A stretch of 64,000 bases of DNA from Corynebacterium liangguodongii (GCF_003070865.1 NZ_CP026948.1:868001-932000), one strand, 5' to 3'; shown: positions 26,201 through 33,866, counted from the first letter of the stretch. The notes: a model not told the origin generated them from the letters alone. Numbers and translations are program-made.

Positions 26201-26732
26201 CGGTGAGTCGGGCCGTTCGCATCTTCGCTGCGTAAAGCCTGCGGCCGAGCTCATCGAGCCGGTCGATCTCGCGGTCCTCGCGCCCGAACGCCTTGACCAC
26301 GCGTACGCCGGAGACCGTTTGCTCAACGTGGCTGGCCACATCCGCGGCGGCGTGTTGGTTGACCCAGGTCGCGGCGTAGAGCGCGCGGCGGGAACGATTG
26401 GCTTCCCACAAAATGAGAGGCATGAACGCCAGCGAGAGCGCCGTGAGGCGTAAGTCCATCGCCGCCATGATGACCAGGGTGGCGGCGAGCTGCAGCGCGC
26501 GCGTGAGAAACATCGGCGCCGAGCCAAGCACGACGTGGAACTGGTTGAGGTCCGAGATCGAGCGCGAGATGATCTCGCCGGTGACGATGTCGTCTTGGCC
26601 CGGCCCGTCGAGTCGCTGCAGCGTTTCAAGCAGGCCTGTGCGCACCCAGTGCTGCGAGCTCGCAGCCAGGTGCCCTGAGCTGTGGCGGCGCACCCAGCTC
26701 AGCGCGTAAGTCAGCAGCGCGAGCCCCACCAT
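23298..26732 (-). CDS. Fused double ABC exporter (TMD-NBD-TMD-NBD)
   Basis: 1144 residues from ATG 26732. Two complete half-exporters are joined in one chain. The first nucleotide-binding domain has VGPAGAGKSMAVAL and LSGGQRQRIALARALL; the second has VGPTGAGKSTIIKLL and LSSGQRQIIALARAEML. It should export a hydrophobic compound, lipid or peptide using ATP. Homologues next to odhA are known in corynebacteria and mycobacteria. The ATG falls in the second membrane helix: the in-frame codons upstream to 26897 encode a convincing first helix (LFYRALAANRAAAAAAFG), but no ATG, GTG or TTG lies between the upstream stop near 26970 and 26732. A CTG at 26897 would give 1199 residues. Confidence 0.88.
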   Translation of the reverse strand: MVGLALLTYALSWVRRHSSGHLAASSQHWVRTGLLETLQRLDGPGQDDIVTGEIISRSISDLNQFHVVLGSAPMFLTRALQLAATLVIMAAMDLRLTALSLAFMPLILWEANRSRRALYAATWVNQHAAADVASHVEQTVSGVRVVKAFGREDREIDRLDELGRRLYAAKMRTARLTARFQPVLSQLPKLALVVTIVLGGLIAAGGGISVGGFVAFTAYLSSMSSLMSMLTNQYVRLQMGMSSLDRLDEVLTLSPQRAEPADALSPPPGALGIEFDSVSYSSGGERVLDGFSLKARPGEVVALVGPAGAGKSMAVALAGAFYAPDAGSISLLDASGKRTDYSRLHSADIRSKVTCVFDEAFLFSSSIRDNIAMDSGATDAEVRAAARMAAAASFIEELPEGYDTVVGERGLTLSGGQRQRIALARALLSSPKVLLLDDATSAIDAETEAVILDNLRAHLAGVTVIAVAHRQSTVDRAERVAVVERGRVVELGPRDAVVATPAYRALMEPDDDAPARPAVIPREELWPEVQRTPRVGTATPELLARIRALPPATEDPGLGAGARAALRNPVGEFSLSRLFRAVRWLIAATVALLVVGVLAELALPTLIRAAIDRGIVPGDTGALWVVGAAALGVVVCAWAAESLVTTLSARAGERLLYGLRLRSYAHLQQLGLSYFERNLSGRIMTRMTTDIDTLSSFLQTGLAQSIVAAGTLVGVVVMLVATDRQLTLVALAAVPVIVAATVVFRILSKRYYHAARAQISLVNGEFAERIGGIRITQTHRAEAASLASFAAASESYRRMRMRSVNLLALYFPGMQAISQVMTAAVVGAGAGRVASGDLSVGVLVAFTMYLGLLYGPIQQLGALFDSWQQATVSFGRITELLSTRTTVADTGRAPGAAEAARGPLEMDAVSFSYDPAGGEAALVLRDVTVTFAPGETVALVGPTGAGKSTIIKLLARFYDPTEGAIRASSRDIARFPLKDWRRALAQVPQEAYLFPGTVAENIAYGVDRATEEQIEAAVARIGALGIIASIPGGFNHDVGERGRGLSSGQRQIIALARAEMLEPGVVLFDEATATLDPATEALVLEATEHTAAGRTAIIVAHRLATARRADRILVVNQGRIMEDGSHDELLAAGGQYARMWSAHR

Positions 26733-26910
26733 TGCCCAGGCGATCGGGCCTACCGAACCGGCGGCCTCGCCCGTGGCTACGTCGACAGCGCGCCCGGTGA
26801 GCGCAGGCAGGGAGGCCTGTGCAAAAGCGGCGATGATCGCAGCGCCGAACGCCGCAGCCGCGGCGGCACGGTTGGCCGCAAGCGCTCTGTAAAACAGGCG
26901 CGGGAAAGGC

Positions 26911-27882
26911 CTAGCTGCGCCGACGGCGGAAGAACCGCCTGCCGGCCGACGTATCGCTTTCGTTGCCTTGCTCCTTCACTGTCGCTGCCGAGTCGTCGCT
27001 GTCGCCGCTGCCGTCGCTGCCGTCGCTCTTGCCGGGCGTGATCGCCGAGACGACGAAACCAATGAACTCCCGCGGCGAGGAGGCCCGCTTGACGTCCTTT
27101 TCTTCCTCGCTCTCCGTGGCGGGCAGCGCCTCGGCGAAGCGCTGCGGAAGGGGGCCGAGCGAGGAGGCGATGTTATCGCGCACCACGCGCGCGAGCTTGC
27201 GGTTGGCCATGGTGCCCGCCACCGCGCCGACGCCCAAGGGGAGGAACTTGCCCAGCCAGGCGCGGCGCAGGCGCTTGGTCACGCTGCGCAGCGCGGCGCG
27301 CGTCAAGATGTTGTTCGCCTCCACGAGGGTCGGACCGGAAAAGCGCGAGAGGGTGCGGAGGTTGCTCACCCCGCCCTGCGCACCGAGGATTGTGTCGACG
27401 ATCGCGAGCCCCTGGGCGCCGGTGAGGGCGACGAGCACGACGGCGCGGCGGCGCTGCGGATCGTCGATGTCGACCCCGCGCAGGTAGGCGCTGGCCACGG
27501 TGTAGAAGGCAGCGAGGTCGAGGAAGACGACGGATTCACTCGCGATCGCCGCGGCCCCGGTGACCAGCCCGATGCCGGGCACGGCCGAGGCAAGCCCCGC
27601 GCCGGCGCCCGTGCCGGAGACGGTGGTGCGGAAGTGGCGGTCCATCTTTTCTTGCACCTGCGCCGGGGTCGCCTCAGGGTTTTGGCGACGCAGCCAGTGG
27701 ACGTAGGCCTTGATGCTGGACGATTGCAGCCGGACGGCGGTATCGACGGCTGTGATGAAGCTCTTGCCCATCCAGCCCGCCTGCGCCTCCAGCGTCGCGG
27801 GGTCGGAGTGGATGGCGTCGGTAATAATGTCTGAGGCCGCCTGGCCGTTACCCAGGTGGTGCGATTCAAAGCGCCCGAACAT
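26911..27882 (-). CDS. Unknown protein with hydrophobic core, possibly EcsC-like
   Basis: 323 residues, not confidently assigned. The middle holds a glycine/alanine-rich hydrophobic region (AGLASAVPGIGLVTGAAAIASES, then VVFLDLAAFYTVASAYLRGVD) reminiscent of EcsC-domain proteins. A second hydrophobic segment, FLPLGVGAVAGTMANRKLAR, follows. The C-terminus (residues about 265-323) is a charged, serine/aspartate-rich tail ending in arginines. An AAGGAG ribosome site sits seven bases before ATG 27882. It runs directly into the ABC exporter frame, whose coding potential overlaps this gene's last codons, so the two are probably one unit with odhA downstream. Confidence 0.62.
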   Translation of the reverse strand: MFGRFESHHLGNGQAASDIITDAIHSDPATLEAQAGWMGKSFITAVDTAVRLQSSSIKAYVHWLRRQNPEATPAQVQEKMDRHFRTTVSGTGAGAGLASAVPGIGLVTGAAAIASESVVFLDLAAFYTVASAYLRGVDIDDPQRRRAVVLVALTGAQGLAIVDTILGAQGGVSNLRTLSRFSGPTLVEANNILTRAALRSVTKRLRRAWLGKFLPLGVGAVAGTMANRKLARVVRDNIASSLGPLPQRFAEALPATESEEEKDVKRASSPREFIGFVVSAITPGKSDGSDGSGDSDDSAATVKEQGNESDTSAGRRFFRRRRS

Positions 27883-28001
27883 GGTCTTCTCCTTGGATAG
27901 GTCTCTGCGGCTCGGTCCATTCTAGAAGATCCGCCCGCGCGCGGCGCGCCGGAGCGGTGTATACCGTATACATTGAGCAATGCGAAAGCGAGGCCAACGC
28001 A

Positions 28002-29582
28002 GTGGCGCAACAAGGTCCCGTGGTGCGCACCTCCTCGGGGCAGGTGCGTGGCGTCGTCGACCCGCTCACCGGCGCGCGCACCTGGCGCGGGGTGCCCTTT
28101 GGTGCGTCGACGGCCGGCCCGCAGCGCTTCCGCGCGCCGCGCCCTGCCCCCGAGTGGGAGGGTGTGCGGGAGGCCGTCGAGTACGCGCCCCCGGCGGTGC
28201 AGACGACGCTGAGCCTGCGGGAGACCGTGGTGGGCAGCGAGGATTGCCTCACGCTCGATGTGGTGCGCCCGGATACCGACGACGAGCTGCCCGTCGTGGT
28301 GTATTTTCACGGCGGTACCTTCGTCACCGGCGCCTCGCACGAAAAGGTCCTGCAGGGCCACTACCTGGCCCAATCGACCAACGTGGTCTACGTTTCGGTG
28401 AACTTTCGCCTCGGCGCGCTGGGGTATTTGGACATGCGTTCGCTGGGCGATGATTGCGTGGCTAACCCCGCGCTCTACGATCAGATCCTCGCGCTGCGCT
28501 GGGTGCACGACAACATCGCCGCGTTCGGTGGCAACCCCGGCGCGGTGACCTTGATGGGGGAGTCCGCCGGGGGCGCGGCGGTGCTGCATCTGATGTGTGC
28601 GCCCGCCGCGCGGGGGTTGTTCCATCGGGCGATTGCGCAGTCGCCGCCGTCGGCAAGCGTGCACTCGCGCGTGCAGGCAGCGATGTGGGTGCGCAAGCTT
28701 ATCGACGGCCTCTCCCTGCCCCGCGATACAACACTGGCCGACCTACGCGCCGTGCCGGCCGATGATATCGTGCGGGTTGGCCGCTCGATGATGCTTACGG
28801 GCAAGGAGGTCGTGCAGTTTAACACTGCGTTTATGCCTACCGTCGATGGGTCGAGCCTGCCCCGCCACCCGATCGATGCGTTCGCCGCGGGGGAGCAGGC
28901 TTCCGTGCCGTTGATTATTGGGACGAATTCCGACGAGGCGAGCTTTGCCAAGGCGATGTACCAGACCACACGGTCGCGGCAGCGCGCTGCGCGCCGGGCC
29001 CTGGAGGTCTTCGACGCGGAGAACGCCCTCATGGTGCTCAAGGCCTACGGCTACGCAGGCGGGCGCGCCGATTTTGCGGACCTCATCGCCGATGCAGTGT
29101 TTTGGGCGCCCTCGGTCATGCTCGCCACCGCGCATCGTGTTTCCGCTCCGACCTGGATGTACAGGTTCGACTACGCATCGACCGCGATGCACCTGCTGGG
29201 GCTCGGCGCGATGCACTCGGCGGATCTTGTCGCGGTGTTCGGCGACCCGTATGCCACCCGGGTCTCAAAATTAGATCGCTTCGGATCGAGGGAGGCATTC
29301 GAAGAGGTCAGCCGCGAGATGCAGGCGCATTGGGGCGCGTTCTTCCACACAGGCAGGCCGGGAGAGAAGTGGCCGGAGTACGGTTTCCGCCGCGATGATC
29401 GCCCGGGCCGCGCGACAGCGGTGTTCGGGAAGGGTTTTGCGGTGGAGTACGACCCGAAGGCGGCGCAACGCAGGGCGTGGGAGGGCTTTGACATGCGCCA
29501 GTGGGGAAACAATCGCGATGATCTGATGGAGTCACTGGCGGAGTTCTTCGGCTTCGATATCCCGGAAAGCGACGACGAGTAA
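28002..29582 (+). CDS. Type-B carboxylesterase (alpha/beta hydrolase)
   Basis: 526 residues from GTG 28002. It has the hallmarks of the carboxylesterase/lipase type-B family: the oxyanion motif VVYFHGGTF, EDCLTLDVVRP, the nucleophile elbow LMGESAGGAAV (Ser about residue 188), the acid region GTNSDEASF and a late His in LGAMHSADLV. It hydrolyses carboxylic esters; the natural substrate is unknown. No signal peptide is seen. The start was chosen for a GCGAGG ribosome-like site eight bases upstream. The longer in-frame GTG at 27957 overlaps promoter-like TATACC/TATACA hexamers (27960-27972). It is divergent from the unknown membrane protein gene. Confidence 0.87.
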   Translation: MAQQGPVVRTSSGQVRGVVDPLTGARTWRGVPFGASTAGPQRFRAPRPAPEWEGVREAVEYAPPAVQTTLSLRETVVGSEDCLTLDVVRPDTDDELPVVVYFHGGTFVTGASHEKVLQGHYLAQSTNVVYVSVNFRLGALGYLDMRSLGDDCVANPALYDQILALRWVHDNIAAFGGNPGAVTLMGESAGGAAVLHLMCAPAARGLFHRAIAQSPPSASVHSRVQAAMWVRKLIDGLSLPRDTTLADLRAVPADDIVRVGRSMMLTGKEVVQFNTAFMPTVDGSSLPRHPIDAFAAGEQASVPLIIGTNSDEASFAKAMYQTTRSRQRAARRALEVFDAENALMVLKAYGYAGGRADFADLIADAVFWAPSVMLATAHRVSAPTWMYRFDYASTAMHLLGLGAMHSADLVAVFGDPYATRVSKLDRFGSREAFEEVSREMQAHWGAFFHTGRPGEKWPEYGFRRDDRPGRATAVFGKGFAVEYDPKAAQRRAWEGFDMRQWGNNRDDLMESLAEFFGFDIPESDDE

Positions 29583-29700
29583 AGAGTGTCTGGTCGGCGC
29601 GAGTTCTGCGCGTGTATCAGCGGGGCGGGCGTTTCGCCGCTAGGCTGGGGCCGTCGCACGTGACACATCGAGTTTTCCCACTTGGAAGGAATGGTTCGCC

Positions 29701-30588
29701 GTGAGCTTTTTCGAGGATATCGCCGCCGCATTGGACCGTGACGGCATCGAATCGCGCGTCCACGATGAGACCATGTTCGTCCCGATCACCGCGGACGTGG
29801 AGATCCAATTTGTCGAGATTGACCCGCACCTGCCGGCCGCGAACGTCTATATCGCCGCGGCCGACGTCGATGAGGACGACGAGGAGTTTGAGGCCGTGCT
29901 GGTCTCCGTCGTGTTCTCTGTCGAGGACGCGGTGAACACAGTGAGCGAGCACGTCGCCACAGACCAAGTGGTGACCGTGCTCCGCGACTTGCACGAGGCG
30001 ACCGACGAACGGATCAGCGATCTGGAGTTCTTCCCCGACCCGGTCAACACCCAGCTCATGCGCGCTGAGGTGGGACAGAGCGCCGAGCTGCAGGTCTTGG
30101 TCGAGGTTGTCGACGGGGAGCCGTGCGCATCTGTGACTTTTGTCGCGCTGGCGGAAAGCTACGATGACCTTGTCGACGATGCGATCGGGGAGCTGTGGGA
30201 ATCCGACGGGGATGCCGAGCTCACCGACGAGGACCGGGCGCGTCTGTTTGAGACCATCCACGCTGAGGCCGTTGCAGAGGCCGAGGTGCTCGATCTCGGC
30301 CGTTTCGCGGATTTCGACAGGCTTTTCGACGTCCTCTCGCTCGCCGCCGACCAAGCCGAGGAGTGGGAGGCCCAGCTCCTGCCCGTTGAAGATGGCTTCG
30401 ACGAGCCCGAGGTCTACGACATCTTTGGGCGCGACGGCCTCGATGACGAGCTCGAAGGGCTTGACGATGTCGATGATGATGACGAGGAAGGCTTCGACGA
30501 CGACTTCGATTTCGACGACGAAGACGAAGACAACCCCGCGGCCGGCATCGACCCCGAGTCCCAGGTCCCGCTCAACGACGAGGTCTAG
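29701..30588 (+). CDS. Unknown acidic protein with Asp/Glu-rich tail
   Basis: 295 residues, extremely acidic. Residues about 1-170 look like a folded domain with alternating strands (FEDIAAALDRDGIESRVHDE, then VEIQFVEIDPHLPAANVYIA), faintly like YbjN-type chaperone-like domains. Residues about 235-290 are mostly Asp and Glu (LDDVDDDDEEGFDDDFDFDD) and surely disordered. I do not recognise the family. The GTG start at 29701 follows a GGAAGGA site ten bases upstream. It is convergent with the small LexA-box gene, whose stop is 10 bp away. The tail might mimic nucleic acid or act as a solubility tag, but nothing in the sequence proves either. Confidence 0.7.
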   Translation: MSFFEDIAAALDRDGIESRVHDETMFVPITADVEIQFVEIDPHLPAANVYIAAADVDEDDEEFEAVLVSVVFSVEDAVNTVSEHVATDQVVTVLRDLHEATDERISDLEFFPDPVNTQLMRAEVGQSAELQVLVEVVDGEPCASVTFVALAESYDDLVDDAIGELWESDGDAELTDEDRARLFETIHAEAVAEAEVLDLGRFADFDRLFDVLSLAADQAEEWEAQLLPVEDGFDEPEVYDIFGRDGLDDELEGLDDVDDDDEEGFDDDFDFDDEDEDNPAAGIDPESQVPLNDEV

Positions 30589-30597
30589 GCAGCCGGC

Positions 30598-31047
30598 TTA
30601 GGCGGCAAACATCCCGTCGAACATTGAGGCTGGGGAAAACACCGGCCGGAACGTCCTATCGGCGAGCCACACGAAGGTAGCCGCTCGCGAGGCGGGTAGC
30701 GCGTGCACGGCGTCGGCAAATTCCTCAGTGACCAGTGCGTCGACCCATGCACGGGCGAGCGTGCCGTCGACCGGGACGCCCGTGGGGTCTGCGATGCGGA
30801 TCTCGATGAGATAGGCGGGCACGTGTTGTTCGCCCCAACCCTGAATTCGCGCCCTCGCTCGTGGACCGACACGACGACGAGTGATGGCCGCGGAGAGCCT
30901 CGGTCCGGAATCGAGAGGAGGAAGTGCCTTCACGGGCGGGCGCCACGCGGCGCTCGGGCGCGCGAGCGAACGCGGGTGGTGAATGATGGTGTGGAGGTCT
31001 TCGAGGGCGAGGGGATGGCGGTGGGCGATGGCAGTGGTGTGTGTCAT
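30598..31047 (-). CDS. Unknown small protein, probably SOS-controlled
   Basis: 149 residues, family not recognised. The N-terminus is His/Pro-rich (MTHTTAIAHRHPLALEDLH). The C-terminal half looks like a compact alpha/beta domain (HVPAYLIEIRIADPTGVPVDG, ARAWVDALVTEEFADAVHAL, ASRAATFVWLADRTF). The ATG at 31047 is 7 nt from a TACTTT -10 box. A perfect 16-bp palindrome of LexA-box type lies 45 bp upstream. If the box is functional the product belongs to the DNA-damage response. It is convergent with the acidic-protein gene and divergent from the palindrome array and MFS gene. Confidence 0.6.
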   Translation of the reverse strand: MTHTTAIAHRHPLALEDLHTIIHHPRSLARPSAAWRPPVKALPPLDSGPRLSAAITRRRVGPRARARIQGWGEQHVPAYLIEIRIADPTGVPVDGTLARAWVDALVTEEFADAVHALPASRAATFVWLADRTFRPVFSPASMFDGMFAA

Positions 31048-31054
31048 GGCTTAA

Positions 31055-31060
31055 AAAGTA
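31055..31060 (-). promoter_or_regulatory. -10 box of the small SOS-type gene, leaderless
   Basis: TACTTT on the minus strand, 7 nt before the ATG at 31047. The LexA-type palindrome lies about 32 bp further upstream, overlapping the expected -35 region. Confidence 0.45.
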
Positions 31061-31091
31061 GAACACCGGTGCGACACGGCATGAACGGATG

Positions 31092-31107
31092 TAGAACATT
31101 TGTTCTA
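31092..31107. promoter_or_regulatory. LexA box (SOS operator)
   Basis: TAGAACATTTGTTCTA is a perfect palindrome containing GAAC-N4-GTTC, the core of the Gram-positive/actinobacterial LexA site. It lies 45 bp upstream of the small minus-strand gene at 30598-31047. A weaker half-match (GAAC-ACCG-GTGC) lies nearer the gene at 31061-31072. Confidence 0.72.
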
Positions 31108-31131
31108 AAAAGTTTGTCGGTGATCAACGGA

Positions 31132-31160
31132 TCTCCAGAGCGCGAAGGGCTCTCTGGAGA
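31132..31160. repeat. Hairpin at the head of the palindrome array
   Basis: TCTCCAGAG at 31132-31140 and CTCTGGAGA at 31152-31160 form a 9-bp perfect stem with an 11-nt loop. It immediately precedes the tandem palindromes and is unrelated to them in sequence. Confidence 0.6.
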
Positions 31161-31168
31161 GGATTGTG

Positions 31169-31490
31169 ACTCTGCAGCTGCAGAGTGGGAAGGGTTTCGG
31201 CCTCGGCGGGGGCTCCGCATTGCGGAGTTTTCCGGCCCGTCCCTCGACTCCGCAGCTGCAGAGTGAACCTCCCGCTGACTCCGCATTGCGGAGTTTTCCG
31301 GCCCGTCCCTCGACTCCGCAGTTGCAGAGTCACCCCCTGTGGACTCCGCATTGCGGAGTTTTTCCGGCCGCACCTCGACTCCGCAGTTGCAGAGTGAACT
31401 TCCCGCTGACTCCGCGTTGCGGAGTTTTTTCGGCCGCACCTCGACTCCGCAGCTGCAGAGTCACCCCCGCAGGCTCCGCAGCTGCAGAGT
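31169..31490. repeat. Tandem array of two alternating palindromes, 65/66-bp period
   Basis: Two palindromes alternate. Type B (ACTCYGCAGYTGCRGAGT, 18 bp) occurs at 31169, 31247, 31313, 31378, 31444 and 31473. Type A (ACTCCGCATTGCGGAGT, 17 bp) occurs at about 31212, 31278, 31343 and 31409. Copies of each are spaced 66, 65 and 66 bp apart. Every A palindrome is followed by a run of 4 to 6 T, so each resembles a Rho-independent terminator in the plus direction. The joining segments are also repeated, in two alternating versions (GAACCTCCCGCTG and CACCCCCTGTGG types). The array ends 77 bp before the MFS permease start. It is not coding: the frame is not kept. Confidence 0.85.
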
Positions 31491-31566
31491 CATCCAACCT
31501 CGAATGAAGCCGCGCGCACCACCCCGCGCCACCGAGATGGCTTGTGAGGGCTACCCTGAGGTCGAC

Positions 31567-32775
31567 ATGTCTACACCGTTGCCCTCGCAGTCCTCCGCGC
31601 CGAAGATCCCGGCCACCATCTGGGTGCTGACAGCCGCAGCCTTTGTCATTGCGCTCGGATACGGGTTTATTGCGCCCATTCTTCCGCAGTTCACGGCAAG
31701 CTTTGGTGTGTCCATGGCCGCTGCTGGTGCTGTGGTCTCTGTCTTCGCCGCCGCCCGCCTTCTTGGTGCGCCGGGTGCGGGGCTTCTGGTGGATAAGCTC
31801 GGCTCCCGGCCTGTCTACATAGCGGGCCTGCTCATCGTCGCTGTATCTACGTTCTTTGTTGCGTATGCGCAGGCGTATTGGCACGTCTTCGCCTTGCGCT
31901 TTATCGCGGGGTTTGGCTCGACGATGTTTACTCTCTCCGCCCAGGCCCTCATTGTGAGGGTTGCGCCGCCGACGATCCGCGGCCGCGCGAGCGCGGTGTA
32001 CGCTTCTGCGTTCCTGCTCGGCAACATCATTGGCCCCATCATGGGGGCGCTGCTCGCCTCCCTCGGATACCGCATCCCGTTTGCCGTCTACGGCGCGGGC
32101 GTTGCTTTGGCCGCGGGGATCGTGTGGGTGGCCACCTCCTCCCCGAGGCGCCGGGCGCCGCTCCCGCCGAAGCTCCCCCCGATGCGGTTTGCAGACGCCG
32201 CTGCGTTGCCAACGTACCAGGCGCTGTTGACCTCTGGTTTTGCTAACGGGTGGGCGAACTTGGGCGCGCGGGTGTCCGTCTTGCCGCTGTTCGCGGCCAG
32301 CGTCTTCGCTAATGGCGCCGCTGCCGCGGGTCTGGCGCTCACAGCGTTCGCGGTGGGAACCGCGATTACGTTGCAGTTCTCCGGGCGCTTGGCTGATAGG
32401 TTGGGGCGCAAGCCGCTGATTGTCGCAGGCCTGGCCGCTACAGCGGTGTTTACGGGCTTCCTCGGCTTTGCCACAAGCGTGTGGGCGCTGCTTCTTATGT
32501 CCGTCTGTGCCGGGGTGGGCGGCGGGTTGATGAACCCGGCTCAGCAGGCGGCGTTGGCGGATATCGTCGGCAATGAGCGCTCAGGCGGTAAGGTACTCTC
32601 GACGTTTCAGATGACGATGGACGCGGGCCAGATTTTCGCCCCGATTATCGTGGGCATGTTGGCGCAGTCCGTCGGGTTTGCCGCCGCTTTTGCTTCGTGC
32701 GGGGCGATCGCTGCGGTGTCTTTGGCAGTGTGGCTGGTGCGCGGGGTTGACACCCTCGCAGCGGAAAAGAACTAG
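31567..32775 (+). CDS. Major facilitator superfamily permease
   Basis: 402 residues with about twelve membrane helices. The loop 2-3 motif is GLLVDKLGSRP (about residues 75-85) and its pseudo-repeat in the second half is GRLADRLGRKP, typical of MFS proton antiporters and exporters. ATG 31567 follows a TGAGG ribosome-like site and a TACCCT hexamer. The open frame extends back through the palindrome array but that part is repeat DNA, not protein. A nucleoside hydrolase gene starts 4 bp after its stop, so a nucleoside or base is a possible substrate, though drug export is equally compatible. Confidence 0.87.
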   Translation: MSTPLPSQSSAPKIPATIWVLTAAAFVIALGYGFIAPILPQFTASFGVSMAAAGAVVSVFAAARLLGAPGAGLLVDKLGSRPVYIAGLLIVAVSTFFVAYAQAYWHVFALRFIAGFGSTMFTLSAQALIVRVAPPTIRGRASAVYASAFLLGNIIGPIMGALLASLGYRIPFAVYGAGVALAAGIVWVATSSPRRRAPLPPKLPPMRFADAAALPTYQALLTSGFANGWANLGARVSVLPLFAASVFANGAAAAGLALTAFAVGTAITLQFSGRLADRLGRKPLIVAGLAATAVFTGFLGFATSVWALLLMSVCAGVGGGLMNPAQQAALADIVGNERSGGKVLSTFQMTMDAGQIFAPIIVGMLAQSVGFAAAFASCGAIAAVSLAVWLVRGVDTLAAEKN

Positions 32776-32779
32776 GGAG

Positions 32780-33787
32780 GTGCGGGCTATCAAGCGCGTC
32801 ATCATCGATTGTGACCCGGGAATTGACGATTCGCTGGCGTTGATCTACCTCGCAGCACTGCACCACGAGGGTGCCATCGAGCTAGAGGCGGTGACCACGA
32901 GCGCCGGCAACGTCGGGGCGGAGCAGTGCGCCATTAATGCGGCGTGGGTGCTCGCGCAGTGCGGGCTGCGCACGGTCTCGCTTGCGGCGGGTCTGCCGGG
33001 CCCCCTCGTCTACAGCTTGACGACGACCCCGGAGACCCACGGCCCGACAGGCGTGGGGTATGCCACGGCACCCGATCGCCACGTGGAGCACGATTGGGAT
33101 GCCTTATGGTGCGATGCGATCGAGCGCAGTACCGAGGACCTCCACCTCATCGTCACCGGGCCGCTGACCAACCTCGCGGCCTTCGCGCAGCTCCACCCGG
33201 GCCATTTCGCTCGGCTGCGCCACATCACCGTCATGGGTGGAGCGTTTTTCTATCCCGGTAACACCACTCCGAGCGCGGAGTGGAATTTCTGGGTCGACCC
33301 GCACGCCGCCGCCGAGGTTTTTTCCCGCACGCCTGTGCCGGTGACCGTGTGCTCTCTCGGGCTCACCGAGCAGATGGTGATTGATCCTGCGGCGCTGCGC
33401 AGGTGCGTCGATACGCTGGGGCCCGCCCCGATTGCCGCCGAGCTTGGGGAGATGATGCGCTTCTACTTCGAGTTCCACGACGAGATGGGGGAGGGCTACC
33501 TCGCGCAGGTCCACGACTTGCTCACGGCGCAAGTGGCGCTGGGCGCCCTGCGTGTCGACGCCCACGCCGCCACCGTCGACGTCGAGGCCGATTCCGAACT
33601 CATGCGCGGGACCTCGGTGGAAGACACCCGCGGGTTTTTCGAGCGAGAGGCAAACGCCGTGGTGGTCACGGGCGCCGATATTGAGCAGGCCCATCGGGAG
33701 TTCCTGCGGGCCTGCGAGGTGCACGCGAAGTTCTTCGGCGGCAGCCGCGACCTCGAGCGGGCGCGCGACGCCCGCGCCGAGGACTAG
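32780..33787 (+). CDS. Inosine-uridine-type nucleoside hydrolase
   Basis: 335 residues. The calcium-binding Asp cluster DCDPGIDDSLAL near the N-terminus is diagnostic. VTGPLTNLAAF and ITVMGGAFFYPGNTTPSAEWNFWVDPHAA follow as in IU-nucleoside hydrolases. It splits ribonucleosides to ribose and free base for salvage. The start is awkward: GTG 32780 overlaps the only good ribosome site (AGGGAGG, 32774-32780), while that site is ideally placed, eight bases away, for an ATC codon at 32789. It is cotranscribed with the MFS permease upstream and ends at a strong terminator. Confidence 0.88.
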   Translation: MRAIKRVIIDCDPGIDDSLALIYLAALHHEGAIELEAVTTSAGNVGAEQCAINAAWVLAQCGLRTVSLAAGLPGPLVYSLTTTPETHGPTGVGYATAPDRHVEHDWDALWCDAIERSTEDLHLIVTGPLTNLAAFAQLHPGHFARLRHITVMGGAFFYPGNTTPSAEWNFWVDPHAAAEVFSRTPVPVTVCSLGLTEQMVIDPAALRRCVDTLGPAPIAAELGEMMRFYFEFHDEMGEGYLAQVHDLLTAQVALGALRVDAHAATVDVEADSELMRGTSVEDTRGFFEREANAVVVTGADIEQAHREFLRACEVHAKFFGGSRDLERARDARAED

Positions 33788-33824
33788 TCGGCCGAAGGTG
33801 CCCTTATACGCAAGGCGTAGCAAG

Positions 33825-33866
33825 GCTCTCCCTGGGGGTACCCGCCAGGGAGAGCGTTTTCGTTTG
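33825..33866 (+). terminator. Rho-independent terminator after the nucleoside hydrolase gene
   Basis: An 11-bp perfect stem, GCTCTCCCTGG at 33825-33835 with CCAGGGAGAGC at 33845-33855, closes a 9-nt loop and is followed by GTTTTCGTTT. It ends the permease/hydrolase unit. Confidence 0.85.

Noticed and set aside
27980..28453. Leaderless gene starting at ATG 27980
   Set aside because: TATACA lies seven bases upstream, but the frame is out of register with the esterase and encodes only arginine-rich shadow sequence.
31169..31490. CRISPR array
   Set aside because: Spacing is regular (65/66 bp) but the intervening sequences are themselves repeated in two versions, the repeats are palindromes of two kinds, and no cas gene is present.
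31339..31566. N-terminal extension of the MFS permease
   Set aside because: The frame is open but consists of the palindrome array; the period (65/66 bp) is not kept in frame and a normal MFS N-terminus starts at 31567.
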